Origin: JBDWFY01 sp039976075 | GTDB lineage: Bacteria > Pseudomonadota > Alphaproteobacteria > Rhizobiales > Stappiaceae | DNA length: 64,000 nt | Direction of reading: 5' to 3' | NCBI GenBank assembly: GCA_039976075.1 | Contig: JBDWFY010000004.1 | Location: 315,202 to 379,201 of the forward strand | In this document: piece by piece, positions 8,444-15,720 of the stretch | Layout of the letters: every line of letters starts with the position of its first letter | Position numbering within the stretch: position 1 is the first letter of the stretch | The notes under the pieces: generated by a model | Seen by the model: only the letters and a program-made list of their open reading frames with translations | What the model was told of the DNA's origin: nothing | Databases searched by the model: none | Program-made: the position numbers and the translations under genes

Positions 8444-9304
8444 ATGACAGATACGCACGATTTGCAAACCCACAAGCCCGACACACTTGATACTGCCCGC
8501 GCACTTGCTCATTCTGCAGCACAGTTTTTGACCCGTGCTGCGCGCGCAAATTTACCCGCTCAGCCCGATGACAGTCATTCCAACCTGGGCTGGGATCGCG
8601 CCGGCCGGCACTTCCTCTCACAACCGCTACCGGGCAAGGAAGGCGCGTGTTTTGTCACGCTCGGCCTGTTCCCTTTTCGATTGGGTTTTACTGGTGGTCC
8701 GGCAACGACAACATTTCTGGATCTGGATGGTGTTTCTCAACAAGAAGCCCAAAACTGGTTAGACGGAAAGCTCGCAGAGGCTGGACTGCAGGTATCCGCT
8801 CCAATTGCCCTGCCCTACAGCCTGCCACAGGATGTCTCTGCCATTGATCGCTACCAGACGCAGTCGCAAAGCGGTCAGCTAGCCGCCTTAAGCGCCTGGT
8901 TTGATCTGGCCAATGGTGCCCTTACGCGGTTCACAGAGGAAAGAAATAAGCTGGGACTTGAACCCGGTCCGAGCGCGGTTCGATGTTGGCCGCACCATTT
9001 CGATATCGCCACTTATGTCAGCCTTGAAAGCGGCGACGCAGAAACCGCGCGCGGCATCGGTGTCGGCATGTCCCCGGGCGATGAGAGCTATGGACTGCCC
9101 TATTTCTACGTCAATCCATGGCCGCATCTGGACCCTGTCAGTCTGCCAGCAGCCCCCAGGCCAGGTCATTGGCATACAGAAGGATTTGTTGGCGCAATCG
9201 CAACGGCTGAAGAAATATTGACACTGGAAGACACATCGACGGCCCTATCCGCTTTTCTGGAGGGCGCCTTTGCCATAGGCCTCTTGAAACTGAGGAACAG
9301 CTGA
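8444..9304 (+). CDS. DUF5996-like conserved protein
   Basis: A 286-residue soluble protein without signal peptide or membrane segments. RCWPHHFDIATYVSLE and MSPGDESYGLPYFYVN recall the DUF5996 family, in which a WPHHFD-like stretch and a PGD-x2-Y stretch are followed by an aromatic YFY strand; I regard it as a member or close relative. No function is known. A GGGGAGA ribosome binding site sits eight bases before the ATG. The gene lies between the Rieske-ThDP gene and the RCK_C membrane protein, with only three bases to the latter, so it is part of the same transcription unit and probably serves the same process. Confidence 0.7.
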   Translation: MTDTHDLQTHKPDTLDTARALAHSAAQFLTRAARANLPAQPDDSHSNLGWDRAGRHFLSQPLPGKEGACFVTLGLFPFRLGFTGGPATTTFLDLDGVSQQEAQNWLDGKLAEAGLQVSAPIALPYSLPQDVSAIDRYQTQSQSGQLAALSAWFDLANGALTRFTEERNKLGLEPGPSAVRCWPHHFDIATYVSLESGDAETARGIGVGMSPGDESYGLPYFYVNPWPHLDPVSLPAAPRPGHWHTEGFVGAIATAEEILTLEDTSTALSAFLEGAFAIGLLKLRNS

Positions 9305-9307
9305 CCA

Positions 9308-9994
9308 ATGGCGGCGGCTCTAACAATTGCGATCCTTCTGGCCCTCTCTGTCAGCGTCGTACGGATCGCCAGTGTTGCAATGAGACTGACCGGTCTACCG
9401 GAAAACATCGCCCGTTTTCAGTGCCTTTCCGCGCTGACGGGAACCGGGTTCACGACCCATGAATCGGAGATGATTGTCAATTATCCAATCCGGCGGCGCA
9501 TATTGGTTTTCCTGATGATTTTGGGAAATCTGGGACTCGTCTCAGTGTCAGCAACTTTTATCGTTGCGATGGTTGATGTGCATGAAGATACCCGCGAAAT
9601 TGTCACACAGGTTTTGACAATCGTTGCGGCGATTGGCGTCGTTGTAATCATGACTTGGTTCAAGCCGCTGGACCGCTTCATGTGCGACATTGTCGGGCGT
9701 CTGCTGATGCGATTTACCGACCTTGGCAAAAGGCGTTATCAACGTATTTTGCAGCTTGATGACGGTTACAGCATCGCGGAGCATGTTTTCCATGGCCAGT
9801 CGGAGCAATCCGCCCAGACGTTGGCCAGCGAAGAATTTCCGCTGAGAATGTTGGCGGTTCGCAGCGGTAAAGAACGGGAGTTTCACCAGTTCTCCGACCA
9901 GATCAAGCTATCGCCAGGCGACGTTTTGATCTGCTATGGCCGTGAACGAGCCCACGATGCACTGGAAGATCGCATGGAATTACCCGCGAGCTAG
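9308..9994 (+). CDS. membrane protein with C-terminal RCK_C (TrkA_C) domain
   Basis: A 228-residue protein. Hydrophobic helices occupy about residues 2-20, 60-90 and 100-120, and between the first two is LSALTGTGFTTHESEM, which looks like the pore/selectivity loop of TrkH/KtrB K+ transporters (TGF-type). From about residue 150 it continues into an RCK_C domain: EFPLRMLAVRSGKERE and LSPGDVLICYG. A single pore-like hairpin joined to a ligand-gating RCK_C domain is shorter than any standard Trk/Ktr protein. It may be an oligomeric channel or a sensor; this is inference. It is the last gene of the Rieske cluster, with three bases after the preceding stop. Confidence 0.75.
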   Translation: MAAALTIAILLALSVSVVRIASVAMRLTGLPENIARFQCLSALTGTGFTTHESEMIVNYPIRRRILVFLMILGNLGLVSVSATFIVAMVDVHEDTREIVTQVLTIVAAIGVVVIMTWFKPLDRFMCDIVGRLLMRFTDLGKRRYQRILQLDDGYSIAEHVFHGQSEQSAQTLASEEFPLRMLAVRSGKEREFHQFSDQIKLSPGDVLICYGRERAHDALEDRMELPAS

Positions 9995-10006
9995 GGAGTT
10001 TGGACT

Positions 10007-10303
10007 TCAAATCGTGTGATCACCTGTTTGCCGAAAAGCCTGTTTGGAAACCAGATTTGCCAGTTCATGCATCTTGCGCATCTGCTCGGCGGGGGCATTG
10101 TCGATAAAAGCTTGCCATTGTTCATATTTATCCCAATGAGCAATGGTTATTACTTCTTCAGCATCCTGACAACTTTCCAGAAAAACACTGCCCCGGGCAC
10201 CTTCTGTCTCACGCCGGATTCTGGTGGTAACACCCTCCCAGACCTCCCTGAACGCCTCACGATTTTCCTTGTCGACTTTCCACCGGTAGACAACACGTAT
10301 CAT
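10007..10303 (-). CDS. antibiotic biosynthesis monooxygenase (ABM) domain protein
   Basis: A 98-residue single-domain protein beginning MIRVVYRWKVDKENREAF, with SVFLESCQDAEEVITIAHWD and a C-terminal KMHELANLV helix, a clear ABM dimeric alpha/beta-barrel. The ATG has GGGA seven bases upstream; a frame extended ten codons further has no supporting site. It is convergent with the RCK_C gene, with 12 bases between the ends. Some members degrade haem or oxidise quinones, others have no known activity; the catalytic type cannot be told here. Confidence 0.82.
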   Translation of the reverse strand: MIRVVYRWKVDKENREAFREVWEGVTTRIRRETEGARGSVFLESCQDAEEVITIAHWDKYEQWQAFIDNAPAEQMRKMHELANLVSKQAFRQTGDHTI

Positions 10304-10736
10304 GACTGTTCCCAACTGTTTCAGATGCGCCACAGACCGAGTAACCTGGTCCTTCCAACTAAATGTACGTGCTCAGAATACGACGAACGTAACTCGATTT
10401 CGGTCACTTTCAAGGCCAGAATTCCAGCATATAATGGGGCGAAAGAATCATTTGATTATTCAGAATAAACGCAAGAAACGGAACGTTGCAACCAGAGACT
10501 ATAAGTCAACAATATACAACAGTGTCATTAAAATCTCATTAAATAATGTGATAAAATCATAAATATTGCTTTTATTACAATAAGTTGGAATAAATGTGTT
10601 TTTATGAACGACAGCAATATTAATATCCACATTGATGTGAATAAATTTATTTTAATAAATTTGTGGCGATAATTAAATTCTGTTGCTATTTTCTAAACGT
10701 TTGGAATTCATGAGCAAACAGCTGCAGTGAGGCAAA
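10304..10736. promoter_or_regulatory. AT-rich intergenic region with two palindromes upstream of HTH gene
   Basis: No gene is seen in these ~430 bases. The part from about 10,490 to 10,690 is far richer in A+T than its surroundings. It contains CACAT-TG-ATGTG (10,628-10,639) and, four bases further on, a 20-base palindrome AAATTTATT-TT-AATAAATTT (10,643-10,662), about 75 bases before the HTH regulator start. These are good candidates for operators of that regulator, for autoregulation. The composition also suggests acquired DNA. Confidence 0.5.
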
Positions 10737-11357
10737 ATGGCAGAGCGCCCGAAATTCGAGATCGACAAGGCCTGGTTCGTTGACAGACTGAGCCGGAACG
10801 GTAAGTCCCTGCGCGCCATGGCGCGCCATCTGGGTGTCGATGCCTCATCGATGTCTCGCATGCTGGCTGGCAAACGCGCCATGAAAATGAGTGAAGCCAG
10901 CGATATCGCGGCTTTCATCAGTTCCAGCGTCGAAGAAGTTCTTGCTCATGCCGGCGTTTCCATGTCGCAGCTCAGCGAACAGTCTGTCAAAATCGTCGCC
11001 ACGATCGATGAAAACGGCACGCTCTCCAAGCTCAAGCAGCAAACGCTGTTGCCGCCCAACCTTGCAAAAAACGTCGCCGGGCTTGGCGGCGGCAAGGAAT
11101 TTGTAGCTGCGACCGTCAGAGCCAGCAAGGGCGTTATGTCTCTGTGGGATGACACGGTCATCCTTTACAGCCCTTCGACCCCCACTCAGGAATCGGCCGG
11201 TTCGCTCTGCGTTGTCACGACCGGGGCCAACAAAACCATTCTGGCCCATGTCGTTCAGATCCGCAAAACGCTTGAAGCGACGCTCCGCATCGCCAATGGC
11301 GACACGGTTGAGACGACGATCAAGTCTGCAAGCCCGGTTCTGGCGATTATTCCCTGA
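10737..11357 (+). CDS. helix-turn-helix regulator (phage-repressor-like layout)
   Basis: A 206-residue protein. Residues ~10-60 hold an XRE-type helix-turn-helix (SLRAMARHLGVDASSMSRML). The C-terminal half (from ~80) is rich in short strands and ends ETTIKSASPVLAIIP, the length and shape of a LexA/CI-type C-terminal domain, but I see no convincing Ser-Lys protease dyad, so self-cleavage is not claimed. GAGG stands six bases before the ATG. Strong palindromes lie in the AT-rich DNA just upstream. Its neighbours are accessory genes, so it may be a stray regulator of an acquired element. Confidence 0.65.
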   Translation: MAERPKFEIDKAWFVDRLSRNGKSLRAMARHLGVDASSMSRMLAGKRAMKMSEASDIAAFISSSVEEVLAHAGVSMSQLSEQSVKIVATIDENGTLSKLKQQTLLPPNLAKNVAGLGGGKEFVAATVRASKGVMSLWDDTVILYSPSTPTQESAGSLCVVTTGANKTILAHVVQIRKTLEATLRIANGDTVETTIKSASPVLAIIP

Positions 11358-11457
11358 GGCAGCCGCCCGGTTTGCAGCGTTGTTATTCAATAGTGCTCCC
11401 ATGTCACTACAGATCGACCGGGTCGTCACCGGCTCTCGGTACATCGCACCTGCCCTG

Positions 11458-11694
11458 CTAATCTTTGAGCGGTAAAATGAGCTTTCTGAATCCCGACATG
11501 TCCTGAATCTGTATGTAAAGATCGGCTTCATTAAATTTCTGCCTTCGCAAATAGCCTCTTTCAACAAGTTCTGTGAGCGCATTTTTATTCGCCTCATTGA
11601 ATTTTGCTGATATGCGGGGCACAAGCATCGGCACCCGCCCCATCGAAAAATACGTGGCAGCAATTCTTGCCGCATCCTCTGATAAATTTTCCAT
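11458..11694 (-). CDS. small hypothetical protein (78 aa)
   Basis: I do not recognise this 78-residue protein. It reads ISAKFNEANKNALTELVERG followed by YLRRQKFNEADLYIQI, which has the feel of a small winged-helix or substrate-binding fold but no named family. Support for its being real is a clear ribosome binding site (TGAGGAT four bases before the ATG) and normal amino-acid composition. It is convergent with the HTH gene and lies upstream of the immunity-gene array on the opposite strand. Confidence 0.55.
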   Translation of the reverse strand: MENLSEDAARIAATYFSMGRVPMLVPRISAKFNEANKNALTELVERGYLRRQKFNEADLYIQIQDMSGFRKLILPLKD

Positions 11695-12156
11695 TTATCC
11701 TCAAAATAAATTCCACGATTATCTTCCGTTGTTTTGACAAGCATCTGATTCAGCAAAATATGCCCTGCACCGCCCTCGGTTCGTTCTGTCTCTCCATAAG
11801 GCATAAACATCTGTCACTCTTGGATTTTCGCGGCCTGATCATTGTCAAAATCTCATCACTCATCCGCACAGCAACATCATTTGTTCTCTCTTTGTTCTAT
11901 TTTCTATCACGTTATTTCCGAAATTGCACGCTTAAATTTGCACATGATGAAACGCAGGATGACCCGCGCTACCCACGCGGTCGAAACACAGCTCGACGCA
12001 AGACTCTGAAGAACAAATAAAATTATAGGTAGTGCATCAACAAATTATTCAACCGAACTGGATAACGTCTGCCCAACATCAAATTTCTGATCGACTTAAT
12101 AGTTTTTGGATCTTTTTGGATGAGCAGTTCTTTTATTTCATTTCTGGCTCTAGACC
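11695..12156. other. intergenic stretch without recognised gene
   Basis: About 460 bases, A+T-rich, with no frame that has both a plausible start site and protein-like content. A 138-codon open frame runs through part of it on the plus strand, but it overlaps the small minus-strand gene antisense and has no ribosome binding site. The stretch probably carries the promoter of the 78-residue gene near its left edge. Confidence 0.4.
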
Positions 12157-12225
12157 GCATTCGGATCCGACATGCTGATCAGGGACATGCACCTGGTGTG
12201 CCTGTAATGAAACTAACGTTGAAGC
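12157..12225 (+). repeat. repeat R, copy 1, upstream of first Imm11-like gene
   Basis: A 69-base sequence starting GCATTCGGATCCGACATG that recurs at 13,066-13,134 with about 55 of 69 bases identical and no gaps. Both copies lie upstream of an Imm11-like gene. In both, the plus strand encodes the end of an open stretch (AFGS-x-M-x-IRD) whose stop overlaps an ATG that starts MKLTL. This looks like a relic of a gene end and gene start that once preceded the immunity gene. Confidence 0.75.
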
Positions 12226-12313
12226 GTCAAAATGACGGAACGGTTGCTGTCAGATAATGGTTCCTTTTAGGAGAACTAGAGGGTCATCTGAAGTAAGTAC
12301 ACAAGGAAACAAA

Positions 12314-12919
12314 ATGCCATTTTGTGTTCACTCATCTTCTGTACCAAGATACTCACCCAGGGTCGCATGTGATCCAGAAGCACTTGCCTTGCTCAATAAA
12401 CAAGTGATCGAACATGATGGGATGCTCATCATGGGTTACAAACAGGCTGGTCTTTCCGTTGATCCCGACGCTGCTCCTAAGACAGCTCAGGTGCTGTCTG
12501 CACACAAGAAGCTGTTTGATATTGTGCCGGCAAATTATCGTCTTCTCGTTACTCGGCCATTTATCGAAAAGGTCGAAGAACTAGAACCTGGTGTTCATCA
12601 GTTCCTGCCTATCGAGGTGAGGATGAAATCTGGCGAATTGGCTGAACGAGACTACTGGATACTCAATATTTGCAATCGCACTAATGCCATTGATCCAGAC
12701 AATTCAGTTCTTAGTAATACTGGTGACACCTATTTCACGCACGGAATTGGACCAGGCGCTACTCCGAAGTTGGTATTTAACAAAGCTAGAATAGACAGCA
12801 TGTGCATGTGGATCGATCAGCATTATTCAATGGGCGAGTTTTTCTCTGATGAACTCATGCAGTTCATTGAGAGCGAAAAACTGAAAGATCTGGAAAAGTG
12901 GAAAGTTTTCGCTGAATAA
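12314..12919 (+). CDS. Imm11-like (DUF1629) immunity protein, copy A
   Basis: A 201-residue protein with the Imm11 features VHQFLPIEVRMK, ERDYWILNICNRTNAID and a C-terminal MWIDQHYSMGEFFSDELMQF. Imm11 (MXAN_0049-type) proteins are predicted antidotes of polymorphic toxins; no toxin gene is seen nearby. The start was set at the ATG behind AAGGAAAC, which also matches the paralogue exactly; an earlier ATG adds 19 unmatched residues. Copy B downstream is the same length and identical at about 119 of 201 positions without gaps. Its stop is followed after one base by the remnant of a dioxygenase gene end on the other strand. Confidence 0.8.
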   Translation: MPFCVHSSSVPRYSPRVACDPEALALLNKQVIEHDGMLIMGYKQAGLSVDPDAAPKTAQVLSAHKKLFDIVPANYRLLVTRPFIEKVEELEPGVHQFLPIEVRMKSGELAERDYWILNICNRTNAIDPDNSVLSNTGDTYFTHGIGPGATPKLVFNKARIDSMCMWIDQHYSMGEFFSDELMQFIESEKLKDLEKWKVFAE

Positions 12920-12920
12920 C

Positions 12921-13070
12921 TCACTTCCCAAACGCCCATGCTGACATCCCTATCGGCCCATAACTGAAGCTGCGATCAAGGCGTTCAACGGTCCCGCCTT
13001 CCTGCCCGGCCCCAGCAGCGACCGATAACGGTAACAGTTGCACTCCAGTTAGGCGGGCCAATGTCGCATT
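12921..13070 (-). pseudogene. displaced 3' end of LigB-family dioxygenase gene
   Basis: Read on the minus strand, this segment is open for 49 codons plus TGA and encodes LLPLSVAAGAGQEGGTVERL and SFSYGPIGMSAWAFGK. It matches the last 49 residues of the intact dioxygenase downstream at about 35 positions. It has no start or upstream gene body. It sits one base after the Imm11 copy A stop, exactly as the intact gene sits after copy B. It is therefore an old gene tail left behind when a new cassette was inserted. Confidence 0.9.
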
Positions 13071-13134
13071 CGGGTCCGCTATGCCGATCAGGGACACGTG
13101 CCAGGTGTGCCGGTTATGAAACTGACATTGGAGC
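13066..13134 (+). repeat. repeat R, copy 2, upstream of second Imm11-like gene
   Basis: The second copy of the 69-base repeat, starting GCATTCGGGTCCGCTATG. Its left edge coincides with the codons Pro-Asn-Ala of the displaced dioxygenase tail, so it marks the junction where tail homology ends. On the plus strand it encodes AFGSAMPIRD, then a stop overlapping the ATG of a short frame MKLTLEQLDEEF, parallel to copy 1. Confidence 0.75.
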
Positions 13135-13208
13135 AGCTAGACGAAGAATTTCTTGCACAATGACGAGTTTATAAATCACCAGCACAATGCGACGAAAAAA
13201 GGATTTCC

Positions 13209-13814
13209 ATGCCGTTTCATGTAGATGTGTCATTTAAGGCTAAATACTCGCCAAGAATCGCTGCGGAAAATAAAGCCATGTCGGACCTGCATAAGCAGAT
13301 GATTCAACATCGTGATGAAATTTTATTCGGTTCGAAACCTTATGGGCTTCGGGTTGACCCAGAAAGTGTACCAAAAACCGCGCAAGTAATATCTAGCCAT
13401 AAAAAGTTATATGATTTTGTTCCCGCCGATTTTCGAAATTTAGTGACCCGAGCATTTATAGATAAAGTGGAAGAAATGGAACCTAGTGTTCACCAGTTCT
13501 TTCCGGTCGAACTCCGCATGAAATCAAATGAACTGTCCGATAGAGATTATTGGTTTTTGAATGTCTGTCATCGTACCGATGCCATTGACGCCAACAAGTC
13601 CGTATTGATCCAAACCGGCGACGCTTACTTTAAGCATGGGGTCGGTTTGGGCGTGGAGCCGAAATTGGTCTTCCGGAAAGCGGAAATTGAAGGAAAGTGC
13701 ATGTGGATTGACCGTCGATTCACTGCCGGTTTCTTCGTCTCCGATGAATTGATGGAGTTCATGGAGGAAGAAAAAATGAAAGAGCTGGATAAGTGGGAAG
13801 TGTTTGCTGAATAA
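13209..13814 (+). CDS. Imm11-like (DUF1629) immunity protein, copy B
   Basis: A 201-residue paralogue of copy A: VHQFFPVELRMK, DRDYWFLNVCHRTDAID, KCMWIDRRFTAGFFVSDEL. Its family is predicted to neutralise polymorphic toxins, and divergence between the two copies (about 59% identity) would fit protection against different toxin variants. The ribosome binding site AGGA lies seven bases ahead of the ATG. The gene is visibly more A+T-rich than the metabolic genes around it, consistent with transfer. It ends one base before the convergent stop of the intact dioxygenase gene. Confidence 0.8.
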   Translation: MPFHVDVSFKAKYSPRIAAENKAMSDLHKQMIQHRDEILFGSKPYGLRVDPESVPKTAQVISSHKKLYDFVPADFRNLVTRAFIDKVEEMEPSVHQFFPVELRMKSNELSDRDYWFLNVCHRTDAIDANKSVLIQTGDAYFKHGVGLGVEPKLVFRKAEIEGKCMWIDRRFTAGFFVSDELMEFMEEEKMKELDKWEVFAE

Positions 13815-13815
13815 C

Positions 13816-14607
13816 TCAGCTCCCAAACGCCCAAGCCGACATCCCGATCGACCCATAGCTGAAACTGTGGTGCAGGCGTTCAACGGTCCCGCTTTCCCGC
13901 CCGGCACCGGCCGCGACCAACAACGGCAACAGGTGTTCTGCTGTCGGGTGGGCCATTGCTGCATTGGGTGCATCGGTCTCAAAGGCTGCTAACGCGTCAT
14001 AGTCACGCTTTTGCAGCGTCTCATTAATCCAGTCGTCAAAGGCATTGGCCCAGTCGGGAACAGCGCTTCCCTCAGGAGCGATGGCACGCAAGTTATGCGT
14101 GCTGCCTCCGGAGCCAATGATCAAAATATTCCGACGACGTAGCGGTTCGAGTATCTCTCCCAAGGCGACCTGTTCCGCTGGCGATCGCCGCATATCAAGC
14201 GACAATTGTACCAATGGAATTTCCGCTTCCGGGAACGCCAGTAGTAACGGCACCCAGGCGCCATGGTCCAGACCGCGAACCGGGTCGTGTTCGATGGCCA
14301 TGCCACTGCTTTCCAACGCCTGAGAAACCATGCCAACCAATTCGGGTGAACTGCGTGCCGGATACTGCAATTCATACAATTCGGCCGGGAAACCACCGAA
14401 GTCGTGGATGGTTTCCAGCGTTGAAGCAGCTGTAAGTCTTGTGCCCCGGGTACACCAATGGGCAGAAACAATCACGATGCCGTCCGGTTTTTTGAAATGA
14501 CCTGAGAGGCCTTTCAAAAACTCAGCGGCGGGATGGCCTGACAGCGGAAGATCCGGCGCGCCATGGGGAACGAAAAGGCTGGGGAGCATGTCATCCGCCA
14601 TCATCAC
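13816..14607 (-). CDS. LigB/YgiD-family extradiol dioxygenase
   Basis: A 263-residue protein of the class III extradiol ring-cleavage dioxygenase family (4,5-DOPA dioxygenase-like, YgiD group). Metal-binding histidines are visible in FVPHGAPDL, VSAHWCTRGT, LDHGAWVPL and GGSTHNLRA. Length fits the 260-270 residues usual for this group. It probably cleaves a catechol in the cytoplasm; the natural substrate is unknown. It overlaps the upstream glutathionyl-hydroquinone reductase by four bases, so the two act in one operon, consistent with aromatic or quinone metabolism. Its last 49 codons exist a second time at 12,921-13,070. Confidence 0.88.
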   Translation of the reverse strand: MMMADDMLPSLFVPHGAPDLPLSGHPAAEFLKGLSGHFKKPDGIVIVSAHWCTRGTRLTAASTLETIHDFGGFPAELYELQYPARSSPELVGMVSQALESSGMAIEHDPVRGLDHGAWVPLLLAFPEAEIPLVQLSLDMRRSPAEQVALGEILEPLRRRNILIIGSGGSTHNLRAIAPEGSAVPDWANAFDDWINETLQKRDYDALAAFETDAPNAAMAHPTAEHLLPLLVAAGAGRESGTVERLHHSFSYGSIGMSAWAFGS

Positions 14608-15569
14608 ACCCCGACCAGCTCAGACAAATCCGGTCCCACTGGGACGATGCCGGTTGGATTGAGTGCCTTGATCGAAAAGTACCCGGCCTTGATGTGATCA
14701 ATCCGCGTCGTCTCACTAAAGGCAGGAATGGCAAAAAGACGCTTCAGATAGGCACTCAGATAGGGATAATCGGCGATGCGTCGGAGGTTGCATTTGAAAA
14801 TATTGACATACGCAGCATCAAATCGGATGAGAGTGACAAAGAGCCGGATATCCGTCTCCGTGAGAACCTCACCAAACAAATAGTCGCGCCCGTCGGAGAG
14901 CTGATCTTCCAAACTGTCCAAAGTCGCGAACAGGCCCGTCACCGCCTCCTCATGAGCGACCTGGCTTGAGGCAAAACCAGCCTTGTACACACCGTTATTG
15001 AGCGTCTCGTAGAGAACTTCATTCAGGGTGTTGATGTCATCGAGGTGGGCTTCAGGCCGGACGTTTATCGATGGATCGCCATATGCATCGAATTCCTGGT
15101 TGAGAATGCGCAGGATATCAGCAGATTCATTGTTGACGATGGTGCGGTTCTTTTTGTCCCAGAGAACAGGGACCGTCGCCCGGCCAGTGAATTTCGGATC
15201 GGCATGGGTATAGATCTGGTGCATGTATTCAGCGCCCAGATGCGTGTCGGCCCCGGTGCTGCCCGGATAGTCGCCAAACTGCCAGCCCTGTTCGGTGAGA
15301 ACCGGTTTGACAACGGATACGGAAATCGCCTCTTCCAGCCCTTTGAGCTTGCGCAGGATAAGTGCACGACTGGCCCAGGGACAGATCGCCGCGACATAGA
15401 GGTGATAGCGTCCTGTTTCCGCCGTTTCAGCTTTCTGCCCCTCAGGCCCCGGTTCACCATCGGCGGTGACCCAGTTCCGGAAACTCGAGGTCTGACGGAC
15501 AAAGCGCCCATCTTCGTCCTTATCTTGAACGGGATGCCAATCCGCATCCCAGCGTCCGTCCTTCAACAT
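14604..15569 (-). CDS. glutathionyl-hydroquinone reductase (xi-class GST, YqjG-like)
   Basis: A 321-residue xi-class glutathione transferase. The catalytic cysteine is in AAICPWASRALI; NNESADILRIL is the glutathione-binding stretch. Enzymes of this class reduce glutathionyl-hydroquinones to hydroquinones with glutathione. The ATG chosen (MLKDGRWDADW) has GGAGG ten bases upstream; a 26-codon extension with poor signals is rejected. It overlaps the dioxygenase gene by four bases and is divergent from a LysR regulator gene, so quinone or catechol-responsive control is likely, by inference. Confidence 0.9.
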   Translation of the reverse strand: MLKDGRWDADWHPVQDKDEDGRFVRQTSSFRNWVTADGEPGPEGQKAETAETGRYHLYVAAICPWASRALILRKLKGLEEAISVSVVKPVLTEQGWQFGDYPGSTGADTHLGAEYMHQIYTHADPKFTGRATVPVLWDKKNRTIVNNESADILRILNQEFDAYGDPSINVRPEAHLDDINTLNEVLYETLNNGVYKAGFASSQVAHEEAVTGLFATLDSLEDQLSDGRDYLFGEVLTETDIRLFVTLIRFDAAYVNIFKCNLRRIADYPYLSAYLKRLFAIPAFSETTRIDHIKAGYFSIKALNPTGIVPVGPDLSELVGV

Positions 15570-15720
15570 GATTTTCTGCCTCCAATAGTTTCTCAGACAG
15601 TTACCTGAGAATGGATCTGCCAATAACACACGGTCTGGAACTTTCATGACAGGGTACTATCTATATTTCATAGATAAACAGGCGAATTATGGAAACACTG
15701 TCGCCATTGCGGAGACAATA

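Noticed and set aside
11604..12020. A 138-codon plus-strand frame
   Set aside because: Overlaps the small minus-strand gene that has a good ribosome binding site; composition is not protein-like.
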